A DNA stretch of 21,172 bases from Clostridia bacterium (GCA_017432405.1 JAFRJF010000284.1:1-21172), one strand, 5' to 3'; shown: positions 6,755 through 14,222, numbered from the stretch's first letter. Notes: generated from the letters alone by a model not told the origin. Made by a program: numbers and translations.

Positions 6755-6790
6755 GAAAGTAAAAATCGAAAATTCAACGTAAGAAAACAG

Positions 6791-6819
6791 TAGACAAGTC
6801 AGATTATTTGTGTTATAAT
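6791..6819 (+). promoter_or_regulatory. Predicted sigma-A promoter of the ABC/DhaK operon
   Basis: TAGACA (6791-6796), 17-base spacer, TATAAT (6814-6819) with an extended -10 TG at 6811-6812. It predicts a leader of roughly 165 bases before the binding-protein gene. Confidence 0.75.
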
Positions 6820-6990
6820 ACGATCAATGGTTAATGTGCTGGCTTTTGTGCTGCCTGATATGTGCATGTTGCTGATTTTTTGAGAAAAATCCAGTGCATG
6901 TGTGATGGACGGCAGGAAGCGGGCGCGGGCCAAAGAACAGGAATGCAAGGCCGATCGCGGTCTGCACAATAAGAAAGAGAGGGTATTGTC

Positions 6991-7947
6991 ATGAAGAAAA
7001 TCGTCTCCATCCTGCTGGTTGCCATCATGGTACTGGCCATGGGCGCTGCTGTCGCCGAGGCCAAGGACGTCAAGGACCTGAAGCTGGGCTTCATCCTGGG
7101 TTCCCGTGAGCACGCCTTCTATCTGAAGATCGAAGAGGGCATCAACGCCGCCGCGGCCGACATGGGCTTCACCGCCATCGTCGACGAGAGCAACCTGGAA
7201 GGCGCCATCGCCACCCAGCGCATTGAGAACATGGTCACCGACGGCATGGACGCCATCTCCCTGGCCTGCAACGAGCCCGCTGCCTGCACCACCGCCATCG
7301 AAGAGGCGGACAAGGCCGGCGTGCCGATGTTCACCTTTGACTGCACCTCCTCCGAGACCGACGTCATCAAGTGCTTCGTGGGCACCGACAACTACCAGGG
7401 CGGCGTCGTCGGCGGCGAAGCCTGCATCGCGGTGCTGGACGAGCTGGGTCTGAAGGACGGCGCGACCGTGGGCATCATCGGCTATCCCGAGCCCCAGAGC
7501 TGCATCGACCGTGAGAACGGCTGGATGGAAGTCATGAACGCCAAGAAGGACGAGTACAACCTGAACATCGTCAACATCGGCAACTATCAGGGCGACGCCG
7601 GCAAGGCCCAGGAGCTCATGGAGGCTGCCCTGACCGCCAACCCCGAGATGGCCGTGATCTTCACCGTGGGCGATCCCGCCTGCATCGGCGCCCTGGCCGC
7701 CATCAAGACTGCCGGCGCTTCCACCAAGATGATCGGCTTTGACGCCAACCCCGAGGCCCACGAGGCCATTCTGGACCCCGAAGACGGCCAGATCTGGGTC
7801 GGCGACGTCGCCCAGGATCCCTATCAGATCGGCTATCAGATCGCCACTGAGATGGTCAAGTACCTGACCGAGGGCACCGTGGACGAGCAGACCATCCTGA
7901 TCGCTCCCTACCTGGTGGACGCCTCCAACGCCGTGAAGCCCGAATAA
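6991..7947 (+). CDS. Ribose-type sugar ABC transporter substrate-binding protein
   Basis: 318-residue exported binding protein of the periplasmic-binding-protein type 1 (Peripla_BP_4, RbsB/ChvE-like) family. Residues 1-24 are a signal peptide (MKK, hydrophobic core, AVAEA). The mature part starts with LKLGFILGSREHAFYLKIEEG and contains the family's ligand-region motifs DAISLACNEP (84-93 region), FTFDCTSS, VGTDNYQGG and GFDANPEA. Unlike most binding proteins of monoderm bacteria it has no lipobox cysteine, so it would be cleaved by signal peptidase I. ATG 6991 follows GAGAGGG. It heads an operon with ATPase and permease; the hairpin at 7992-8032 after it may keep its mRNA more abundant than that of the partners. 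The substrate is a monosaccharide, not determinable further. Confidence 0.93.
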   Translation: MKKIVSILLVAIMVLAMGAAVAEAKDVKDLKLGFILGSREHAFYLKIEEGINAAAADMGFTAIVDESNLEGAIATQRIENMVTDGMDAISLACNEPAACTTAIEEADKAGVPMFTFDCTSSETDVIKCFVGTDNYQGGVVGGEACIAVLDELGLKDGATVGIIGYPEPQSCIDRENGWMEVMNAKKDEYNLNIVNIGNYQGDAGKAQELMEAALTANPEMAVIFTVGDPACIGALAAIKTAGASTKMIGFDANPEAHEAILDPEDGQIWVGDVAQDPYQIGYQIATEMVKYLTEGTVDEQTILIAPYLVDASNAVKPE

Positions 7948-7991
7948 TCCCGGGACGACTCAGCGTCGGATAACACTGTAGAAGCAATGCC

Positions 7992-8032
7992 AAAGGGCAT
8001 CCGACGCGGCACGCCGCGTCGGATGCCCTTTT
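7992..8032 (+). terminator. Perfect 19-bp hairpin between binding-protein and ATPase genes
   Basis: Arms 7992-8010 and 8013-8031 are exact complements (AAAGGGCATCCGACGCGGC), with only two central bases, followed by one more T. Forty-five bases after the binding-protein stop. It may act as a partial terminator or 3' mRNA stabiliser that raises binding protein over membrane components, an arrangement common in ABC operons. A second, 16-base GC palindrome follows at 8040-8055. Confidence 0.7.
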
Positions 8033-8074
8033 CAGACCATCGGGCCGCGGCCCGACAAGGACCAAAGTAAAGGG

Positions 8075-9577
8075 GTGACGGATGTGCAGCCCTGCTTGCA
8101 GGCAATTCATATTACAAAGATCTTTCCGGGCGTCAGGGCCCTGTCAGATGTTTCGGTGGATTTCTACCCCGGCGAGGTGCACGCCCTGATGGGCGAGAAC
8201 GGCGCCGGAAAATCCACCCTGATCAAGATCCTCTCCGGCGTCTATACCGCCACGGAGGGCGAAATCCGCCTCGACGGACAGAAGATTGAATTCAAGGGCC
8301 CCAGGGACGCCATGGACAAGGGCATCTCGGTCATCCACCAGGAGCTGTCCATCGCCAAGGACCTGACTGTGGCCCAGAACATCTTCCTGGGCGAGGAAAA
8401 AACCAACGGCATGTTCCTGGACAACCGCAGCATGAACGCGCGGGCGCTGGAGCTACTGAAGCAGATGAAGATGGATGCCATCATCAAGCCCACCGACGTG
8501 GCCGGCAACCTGACCGCCGCGCAGCAGCAGATGGTGGAGATCGCCCGCGTGATCAACAAAAACGCCCGGGTGGTCATCATGGACGAGCCCACTTCATCGC
8601 TGTCGGACCACGAGATCGACGCCCTGTTCGAGCAGATCCGCATCCTGCGGGACAAGGGCGTGGCCATCGCCTATATCAGCCACCGCATGAAGGAGATCTT
8701 CGAGATCTGCGACCGCTCCACGGTGCTGCGTGACGGCTGCTTTGTGCGCACCGACCTGATCAAGGACATCACCGAGCACGACCTGGTGGCCAGCATGGTC
8801 GGCCGCGAGCTGGACAACTACTTCGTCCATACCACGCACCACCGGGGCGAGGAGACCCTGCGCGTGGAGGGCCTCACCCACGGCCGCGAGTTCAAAAACG
8901 TGTCCTTCACCGCCTACAGGGGCGAGATCCTGGGCATCGCGGGCCTGGTGGGCGCGGGCCGCACCGAGACGATGGAAACCATCTTCGGCGCGCGCCACGC
9001 CGACAGCGGCAAGGTGTTCGTCAACGGCAAGGAGGTCCACTTCAACAGCCCCAAGGACGCCATCGCCCACAAGATCGGCATGGTCACCGAGGACCGGCGC
9101 ACCACGGGCCTGATGCTGAAGGCCATGATCAAGGACAACGAGGTGCTGCCCAGCCTGATCTACCACATGAAGGGCATGGGCTTCGCCGACCAGAAGTGGA
9201 TCGACAAGGTCAGCAAGGAATACGTGGGCAAGCTCAGCGTCAAGACGCCCAGCGTGGAGACCATCATCGGCAACCTGTCCGGCGGCAACCAGCAAAAGGT
9301 GGTCCTGGCCAAGTGGCTGATCGCCGAGAGCCAGATCCTGATCCTGGACGAGCCCACCCGCGGCATCGACGTCAACGCCAAGTCCGAGTTCTATACGCTG
9401 ATGAACGACTTCGTGGACCAGGGCGGCACCATCGTCATGGTGTCCTCGGAGCTGCCGGAGGTGCTGGGCGTCAGCGACCGCATCATCGTGATGTGCGAGG
9501 GCAAGGTGACCGGCGAGCTGAGCCGCGAGGAAGCCACTGAGCAGAAGATCATGTACCTGGCCAGCCAGGTGGATTGA
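8075..9577 (+). CDS. Sugar ABC transporter ATP-binding protein (RbsA/MglA type)
   Basis: 500-residue protein with two fused nucleotide-binding domains, energising import of the sugar. Domain 1: Walker A GENGAGKST at 40-48, signature NLTAAQQQ at 145-152, Walker B VVIMDEPTSS at 166-175. Domain 2: a degenerate Walker A GLVGAGRTE at 290-298, normal for RbsA/MglA, signature LSGGNQQ at 401-407 and Walker B ILILDEPTRGID at 421-432. Start choice: GTG 8075 gives the listed length, but AAAGGGG abuts it. The in-frame GTG 8084, eight bases downstream of that Shine-Dalgarno, may be the real start and removes three residues. It follows the binding protein and precedes the permease in one operon. Confidence 0.94.
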   Translation: MTDVQPCLQAIHITKIFPGVRALSDVSVDFYPGEVHALMGENGAGKSTLIKILSGVYTATEGEIRLDGQKIEFKGPRDAMDKGISVIHQELSIAKDLTVAQNIFLGEEKTNGMFLDNRSMNARALELLKQMKMDAIIKPTDVAGNLTAAQQQMVEIARVINKNARVVIMDEPTSSLSDHEIDALFEQIRILRDKGVAIAYISHRMKEIFEICDRSTVLRDGCFVRTDLIKDITEHDLVASMVGRELDNYFVHTTHHRGEETLRVEGLTHGREFKNVSFTAYRGEILGIAGLVGAGRTETMETIFGARHADSGKVFVNGKEVHFNSPKDAIAHKIGMVTEDRRTTGLMLKAMIKDNEVLPSLIYHMKGMGFADQKWIDKVSKEYVGKLSVKTPSVETIIGNLSGGNQQKVVLAKWLIAESQILILDEPTRGIDVNAKSEFYTLMNDFVDQGGTIVMVSSELPEVLGVSDRIIVMCEGKVTGELSREEATEQKIMYLASQVD

Positions 9578-9619
9578 TCGCCAACCACCCTGTGAAGCAA
9601 TTTAGAGAGGTGTAATCAA

Positions 9620-10627
9620 ATGGCAGAAAAGAGCATGCAGAAGGGCTTCAATGCCAAGGAATTCCTGATGAAAAACATGGTGGTCGTGATCCTGATCGCC
9701 CTGATCCTTGGCTTTGGCCTGGGTACCGGCGGCAAGTTCTTCACCGCCAACAACCTGGTGAACCTGACCACCCAGATGGCCATCAACGCCATGCTGTCCG
9801 CGGGCCTGACCTACGTCATCATACTGGGCGGCATCGATATCTCCGTCGGCTCGGTAGGCGCGCTGGCCGGCGTCATCTCCACGCTGATCGCCGCGCGGAT
9901 CCCCGGCCTGTCCCGGCTGGGCTCCATCCCGATCCTGATCATCCCCGCCATCGTGGTGGGCCTGGTATGCGGTGGCTTTAACGGATTTATGATCAGCCGG
10001 ATGAACGTGGTGCCCATGATCGCGACCCTGGCCATGCAGACCATCGGCCGCGGCCTGTGCTTCATCTTCTCCGGCGGCACCGCCGTTTCCGGCATCCCGA
10101 AGACCTACGGCTTCGTCGGCGCGGGCCGCTGGCTGGCCACCGAGGGCAACCCCAACGGCTGGATCCCCAATATCACGATATTCGTCATCATCATGGTGGC
10201 CATCGTGCACATCCTGCTGTCGAAGACCGTCTTCGGCCGCCATGTGTACGCCACCGGCTCCAACCAGCAGGTCGCCCACCTGGCCGGCGTCAACACCAAG
10301 AACGTGGTGTTCCTGGGCCATGTGATCTGCGCAGTCATGGCGGCCCTGGCGGGCGTGCTGAACGCCTCCAAGCTGAACAGCGGCCAGCCCGCGGCCCTGG
10401 ACGGCTACGAGATGTACGCCATCGCCGCGACGGTCCTGGGCGGCACGTCCCTGACGGGCGGCAGCGGCTCCGTCGGCCGCGCCATGTTCGGCGTGGCGGT
10501 CATCGCCGTCATCAACAACGGCATGAACCTGATGCACATCGACTCCTACTGGCAGAAGGTCGTCATCGGCGCGATCATCCTCTTCGCCGTCATCCTGGAC
10601 ATGGCGCAGAAGAAGCGGAAGAACTGA
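9620..10627 (+). CDS. Sugar ABC transporter permease (RbsC type)
   Basis: 335-residue integral membrane protein of the BPD_transp_2 family, the channel subunit of the ribose-type importer. Eight to ten hydrophobic segments are evident (for example VVVILIALILGFGLG, IPILIIPAIVVGLVCGG, ITIFVIIMVAIVHILL). Family motifs: GGIDISVGSV (around 71-80), GRHVYATGSNQQVAHLAGV (around 206-224) and the ATPase-coupling loop ATVLGGTSLTGGSGS (around 272-286). ATG 9620 has AGAGAGGTG upstream. It is 42 bases after the ATPase gene and 39 before the DhaK-like gene, so one transcript is expected. Complete. Confidence 0.94.
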   Translation: MAEKSMQKGFNAKEFLMKNMVVVILIALILGFGLGTGGKFFTANNLVNLTTQMAINAMLSAGLTYVIILGGIDISVGSVGALAGVISTLIAARIPGLSRLGSIPILIIPAIVVGLVCGGFNGFMISRMNVVPMIATLAMQTIGRGLCFIFSGGTAVSGIPKTYGFVGAGRWLATEGNPNGWIPNITIFVIIMVAIVHILLSKTVFGRHVYATGSNQQVAHLAGVNTKNVVFLGHVICAVMAALAGVLNASKLNSGQPAALDGYEMYAIAATVLGGTSLTGGSGSVGRAMFGVAVIAVINNGMNLMHIDSYWQKVVIGAIILFAVILDMAQKKRKN

Positions 10628-10666
10628 TTGCGATGGCGCGGCATGGCCGCTTAGAGGTGACGCACT

Positions 10667-11629
10667 ATGCATTGGTTTGGCGAAACGAGAGACAACTACT
10701 GCCCCGCCTGGTTTGACGCCATGGCGCAGGCATTCCCCGAGCGTTGGCGCGCGATGAAGGGCAGCGAGCCCAGCGCGGTGCTGCTCAAGCGCACGCCAAC
10801 GCCCGAAAGGGTGGCCGTCATCATCAGCGGCGGCGGCTCCAACGGCCCGTTCATCCCCGGCTTCGTGGGCGAGGGACTGGCCGATGCGGCGGTCGTCGGG
10901 CCGCCCTACACCGCCCCCAGCGCCTACGCCCTGTACGAGGCCGGCAAGGCGATCGGCGGGGAGAAGGGCGTGCTGCTGCTGTACAACAACTTCATGGGCG
11001 ACTACCTGAACAACGACATGGCCGACGAGCTGCTTCGGCTGGACGGCTACAGGGTGGCGCAGGTGCTGTGCTGCGACGACATGGGCACGGCCATCGGCGA
11101 ATCCCGGGAAAACCGGGGCGGCCGCATCGCCATCGCCTACCTGATCAGGATCGCCGCCCGGGCCGCCGCTGAAGGCAAATCCCTGGACGAGGTGGCAGGT
11201 CTTTTGCGCAAGGCCGAGGCGCGCACCAGCACCCTCTGCGTGTCCGTGGACCCGCTGGACGACCGGGTGACCTTCGGCAAGGGCATCTCCGACGAGCCCG
11301 GCTTCAAGACCCTTGAAAAGGCCACCGTGGCCGGCGCGGCCGAGGAGACCGTCCGCCTGCTGGTGGAGGACGTGAAGCCCCGGCCCGGCGAGAAGGTGCA
11401 CATGCTGGTGAACCGGCTGCGGCTGACCAGCTACTCCGACAGCTTCGTGATGGCCGGATACCTGAACGACGCCCTGAAGCGGCGCTGCGACGCGGCGCAG
11501 ATGCGGGTGGGCGGCTACATGCAGGTCACCGATACCTATGGCTACACGGTCACGCTGCTGTGTGCCGACGACGAAATCGCCCCCTATCTGGCGGGTGAGC
11601 CCACCTGCGGCGACGGCTTCCTGCTGTAG
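10667..11629 (+). CDS. Divergent DhaK-family protein lacking both active-site histidines
   Basis: 320-residue homologue of the dihydroxyacetone-kinase substrate-binding subunit DhaK. Alignment by eye: SGGGSNGPFIPGFVGEG (54-70) equals SGGGSGHEPxHxGYVG, YNNFMGD (106-112) equals KNYTGD with Asp112 kept, and FGKGISDEPG (203-212) equals xGxGIHGEPG. Thus the histidine that covalently holds dihydroxyacetone (His218 of E. coli DhaK) is Ser208 here, and the His56 site is also lost. The fold should be intact but the substrate chemistry must differ. The protein may bind another ketose non-covalently and be phosphorylated through the DhaL-like partner encoded at 12619. ATG 10667 follows GAGGTGA. The stop TAG is the TAG inside the first unit of a tandem repeat. 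Confidence 0.85.
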   Translation: MHWFGETRDNYCPAWFDAMAQAFPERWRAMKGSEPSAVLLKRTPTPERVAVIISGGGSNGPFIPGFVGEGLADAAVVGPPYTAPSAYALYEAGKAIGGEKGVLLLYNNFMGDYLNNDMADELLRLDGYRVAQVLCCDDMGTAIGESRENRGGRIAIAYLIRIAARAAAEGKSLDEVAGLLRKAEARTSTLCVSVDPLDDRVTFGKGISDEPGFKTLEKATVAGAAEETVRLLVEDVKPRPGEKVHMLVNRLRLTSYSDSFVMAGYLNDALKRRCDAAQMRVGGYMQVTDTYGYTVTLLCADDEIAPYLAGEPTCGDGFLL

Positions 11630-11766
11630 CGGCGGCAACCTGCCGCCACGGGCCCCGAGTCATTGTAGCGGCGGCAACCTGCCGCCACGGACTCCGAGCC
11701 GTTGTAGCGGCGGCAACCTGCCGCCACGGGCTCCGAGCCATTGTAGCGGCGGCAACCTGCCGCCAC
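11625..11766 (+). repeat. Four tandem REP-like hairpins, 39-bp period
   Basis: Four copies of a 25-base unit, TGTAGCGGCGGCAACCTGCC then GCCAC, at 11625-11649, 11664-11688, 11703-11727 and 11742-11766, identical to each other and separated by 14-base spacers that differ at only a few positions (GGGCCCCGAGTCAT, GGACTCCGAGCCGT, GGGCTCCGAGCCAT). Each unit can form a GGCGGCA/TGCCGCC stem. The array lies between the DhaK-like gene and the regulator gene and may reduce or stabilise downstream expression. Single copies occur at 4701-4724 and, inverted, 3981-4005. Confidence 0.92.
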
Positions 11767-11814
11767 GGTCGCTGCGGTATGTCTGACGGCAACGCTGTGG
11801 ATTGGAGGCGCGCC

Positions 11815-12603
11815 ATGTTACCCAATGAGCGGCTGAAGCGCATCTGCGACCTGGTGAACGAAAAGGGCTCGGTGCGGGTGACGGAGCTGAGCCGGCTGCT
11901 GAACGTCAGCGAGGTCACCGTGCGCCGGGACCTGGAGCTCCTGGCCCGGGATAACCGGCTGCAGCGCACCCACGGCGGCGCGTTTTCCGTCCAGCCCGTG
12001 GGCGACGAGATCACCGCGCCGGAGCTGATCCGCAGCCATCGCAACGTGGCGGAGAAGCGACTGATCGCCCAGGCCGCCTACGACATGATCAACGACAGGG
12101 ATACCCTCTTCATGGACGGCTCCTCCACGGTGAACGAGCTGGCGAAGCTCATCGCCCGCGAGGACCGCAAGCGCCTGTACGTCATCACCCCCTCGCTGAG
12201 CACGGTATCGGCGCTGGCCGACTGCGCCAGCGTATCGGTCATCATGGTGGGGGGCGAGGTCAACTACCGCATGGGGCACGTGGAGGGCACCCTGGCCGTG
12301 GAATCCATTCGCAACATGCGTGCGGACAAGTGCTTCATCGGCATCAACGGCATCGACCAGTCCTTCGGCTTTTCGTTCCCAAGGCTGATCGAGATCGACC
12401 TGAAGTGCGGCATGATGCAGGCTTCGCGCCGATCCATCGTGCTGGCCGACCACACCAAGTTCGGCAGGGTCTACATGGCCCGGCTCAACCGGGACTGCGA
12501 CGACGTGGTCACCGATACCCGCATGCGGGACTACGATTACGGGTGGCTGACGGAGCGCTGCACCGTGCACTTTGCGGACGAGCGAGAACAACGGATGAAT
12601 TAA
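11815..12603 (+). CDS. DeoR-family transcriptional regulator
   Basis: 262-residue regulator. The N-terminal winged helix-turn-helix spans residues 5-55 (LKRICDLVNEKGSVRVTELS, then VSEVTVRRDLELL and RTHGGAF, the classical DeoR signature). Residues ~75-240 form the DeoRC sugar-phosphate-sensing domain (MDGSSTVNELAKL, KCFIGINGID, VLADHTKFGR). Such proteins usually repress sugar operons and release DNA on binding a phosphorylated intermediate. ATG 11815 is preferred because GGAGG lies 7 bases upstream; an ATG at 11779 in the same frame lacks a site and lies just after the repeat array. It is located inside the operon, between the DhaK- and DhaL-like genes, so it most likely controls the promoter at 6791-6819. 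Confidence 0.93.
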   Translation: MLPNERLKRICDLVNEKGSVRVTELSRLLNVSEVTVRRDLELLARDNRLQRTHGGAFSVQPVGDEITAPELIRSHRNVAEKRLIAQAAYDMINDRDTLFMDGSSTVNELAKLIAREDRKRLYVITPSLSTVSALADCASVSVIMVGGEVNYRMGHVEGTLAVESIRNMRADKCFIGINGIDQSFGFSFPRLIEIDLKCGMMQASRRSIVLADHTKFGRVYMARLNRDCDDVVTDTRMRDYDYGWLTERCTVHFADEREQRMN

Positions 12604-12618
12604 GGAGTGAACCGACGG

Positions 12619-13254
12619 ATGAACAGGGCCGATATTTCCGCGCTGAAGCGCGCGATGATCACCGCGGCGGACGACATCGTGGCCGCAGAGCCGGAGCTGA
12701 CCCGCATCGACATGGTCATCGGCGACGGCGACCACGGCATCGGCATGAAGACGGGATTCACCGCCCTGAAGCGCGAATTGCTGGCCAATGATTACGAATC
12801 GCCCTACGCGCTGTTCCATGCCTGTGGGCTTTGCCTGGTCAAGAGCATGGGCGGGTCGTCCGGCGTGCTGTTCGGCACGCTGTTGATCGGCGGCCTGGAG
12901 GCCATTCGCGGCCTGGACAGCCTGGACGGCACCGAGATGTGCGCCTTCCTGGGGGGCGGCATCGACGCGGTGATCCGCCGGGGCAAGGCCAAGCCCGGTT
13001 ATAAGACCATGGTGGACGCGCTGCTGCCCGCAAAGGCCCACATGGAGCAGATGCTTCGGGACACCACCGCCGTCGGCCCCATCATGCGGGCCGCGGAGGC
13101 CGGGGCGCTGGGCGGCGTCGAGGCCACCAAGAGCATGCTGCCCCGGCTGGGTAGGTCAAAGAACTTCAGGGAAAACGCCATCGGCTGGCCGGACCCCGGC
13201 GCGATCTCCGTGTCGGTGCTGTTCGGCGGCATGGCAAAGGAACTATCTAAATAA
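12619..13254 (+). CDS. DhaL-family kinase subunit
   Basis: 211-residue homologue of DhaL, the nucleotide-binding subunit of dihydroxyacetone kinases. The Mg/ADP triad is intact: Asp31, Asp36 and Asp38 in RIDMVIGDGDHGIGM. MGGSSGVLFGT corresponds to the GG(A/T)SGxLYGT nucleotide loop, PGYKTMVDAL to the PGDKTMxDAL segment, and WPDPGAISV to the HPDPGAxS tail. No phosphocarrier DhaM gene is nearby, so it probably uses ATP directly. Start: ATG 12619 follows AAGGAG (12602-12607); a GTG at 12607 in frame has no Shine-Dalgarno. Together with the divergent DhaK at 10667 it should form a two-subunit kinase, although the regulator gene is inserted between them. Confidence 0.9.
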   Translation: MNRADISALKRAMITAADDIVAAEPELTRIDMVIGDGDHGIGMKTGFTALKRELLANDYESPYALFHACGLCLVKSMGGSSGVLFGTLLIGGLEAIRGLDSLDGTEMCAFLGGGIDAVIRRGKAKPGYKTMVDALLPAKAHMEQMLRDTTAVGPIMRAAEAGALGGVEATKSMLPRLGRSKNFRENAIGWPDPGAISVSVLFGGMAKELSK

Positions 13255-13298
13255 AAGGACGTCCGCATCGCGGCGTCAGATATTAGGAGGAATGTACC

Positions 13299-14138
13299 AT
13301 GGCACTGGCAAGAGTCAGCGAAATCCTGAAAATGGCAGACAAGGCCAATACTTCCGTCATCGCTTTCAACAGCTCCGACTACAACATGATCCACTCGGTG
13401 TTCACCATCGCGGAGGAGCTGAACAAGCCCGCGCTGGTGATGCTGGACCCCCGTCACGCGGTGCTGTGGGGCTGGGGCAACCCCGAGATCTACGCCCAGA
13501 TCGCCATCGAAGAGGCCAGGAAGGTGAAGGTGCCCGTCAGCTTCCACCTGGATCACTGCATGGATTTTGACCTGATCATGCGCTGCATCAAGGCCGGCTT
13601 CCCGTCGGTCATGTACGACGGCTCCATGCTCAGCTATGCCGAGAACGTGAAGAACACCGCCGAGGTGGCCAAGGTCGCCCACGCCATGGGCGTCGACGTC
13701 GAGGCCGAGCTGGGCCACGTGGGCTTCGCCGTGACGGAGACCGACCAGGACGACCTGGACCTGTACACCAAGGTGGACGTGGCTGCCCGCTTCTGCGAGG
13801 AGAGTCACTGCGATTCCCTGGCCATCGCCATCGGCACGGCCCACGGCTTCTACAAGAAGACCCCGAAGCTGGACCTGCAGCGCCTGCAGGACATCAACGC
13901 CGCCACCGATACGCCCTTGGTGCTGCACGGCGGCAGCGGCGTGCCCGACGACCAGCTGGAGAAGGCCTTCACGATGGGCATCAACAAGTTCAACGTGGGC
14001 ACCGAGTACTTCTACAACTACTACCAGACCATGAAGGCCTATTGCCAGGAGCACGAGGACATCTTCGATCTCCAGACCACCGTTCAGGCTTCCCTGCAGG
14101 ACTATCTGCGCCAGAAGATGCAGCTGTGCAGGATGTAG
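13299..14138 (+). CDS. Class II (zinc) aldolase, fructose-bisphosphate aldolase family
   Basis: 279-residue TIM-barrel zinc aldolase that would cleave a phosphorylated ketose to dihydroxyacetone phosphate plus an aldehyde. Catalytic Asp85 and zinc His86 are in FHLDHCMDF, zinc His182 in GTAHGF, zinc His210 in LHGGSG, and the phosphate-site NVGTE is at 232-236. The loop after the second strand reads MLDPRHAVLWGW (48-59), whereas family members usually have a Q-x-S/T-x-G/S-A-x-x-Y/F pattern (compare QTTPSTIRY in the second aldolase of this window), so the substrate pocket differs. ATG 13299 follows AGGAGG. It is the last gene of the ABC/DhaK operon and most likely cleaves the product of the DhaK/DhaL-like kinase. 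Confidence 0.9.
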   Translation: MALARVSEILKMADKANTSVIAFNSSDYNMIHSVFTIAEELNKPALVMLDPRHAVLWGWGNPEIYAQIAIEEARKVKVPVSFHLDHCMDFDLIMRCIKAGFPSVMYDGSMLSYAENVKNTAEVAKVAHAMGVDVEAELGHVGFAVTETDQDDLDLYTKVDVAARFCEESHCDSLAIAIGTAHGFYKKTPKLDLQRLQDINAATDTPLVLHGGSGVPDDQLEKAFTMGINKFNVGTEYFYNYYQTMKAYCQEHEDIFDLQTTVQASLQDYLRQKMQLCRM

Positions 14139-14163
14139 GTTCGGCAAACCCTTACGGCACTAT

Positions 14164-14191
14164 GCGGCACGGCGATATCTCGCCGTGCCGC
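14164..14191 (+). terminator. 12-bp hairpin after the class II aldolase gene
   Basis: Perfect arms GCGGCACGGCGA / TCGCCGTGCCGC around TATC, 25 bases after the aldolase stop, followed by a weak T tract (TTGGGCGTTT). It probably ends or attenuates the operon transcript before the secreted-protein gene. Confidence 0.6.
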
Positions 14192-14222
14192 TTGGGCGTT
14201 TCTATAGAAGGAGGCTTGGAAC

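Larger units (their letters stand above)
6522..6990 (+). other. AT-richer regulatory gap with CGAAAA motifs and structured leader
   Basis: About 470 bases without a convincing gene, distinctly richer in A and T than its surroundings. Positions 6541-6780 hold about eight copies of CGAAA(A) (for example near 6544, 6554, 6611, 6639, 6651, 6750, 6767) and an inverted repeat GTTTCGAT (6725-6732) / ATCGAAAC (6747-6754) some 40 bases before the -35 box. A GC hairpin lies near 6569-6595. After the promoter, the ~165-base 5' leader contains a stem-loop (GATTTTT 6874-6880 / AAAAATC 6885-6891, outer CATG pair 6865-6868 / 6897-6900). I do not recognise a known riboswitch. The motif cluster could bind the DeoR-type regulator of the operon or an activator. 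Confidence 0.55.

Noticed and set aside
9602..11638. Very long open frame (about 678 codons) on the minus strand
   Set aside because: It lies antisense to the permease and DhaK-like genes, has low-complexity His/Gly/Val/Ala-rich composition and no family motifs; a by-product of high GC codon use.
11625..11766. Tandem repeat array considered as a CRISPR array
   Set aside because: The units are 25 bp with 14-bp spacers that are nearly identical to one another, and no cas genes are present; it fits a REP/BIME-like array.
11779..11814. Earlier ATG for the DeoR regulator
   Set aside because: No Shine-Dalgarno upstream and it starts just after the repeat array; ATG 11815 has GGAGG and gives the usual N-terminus.
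11818..13041. Long minus-strand frame opposite the DeoR and DhaL genes
   Set aside because: Shadow of two well-supported genes; no conserved motif and no ribosome binding site.
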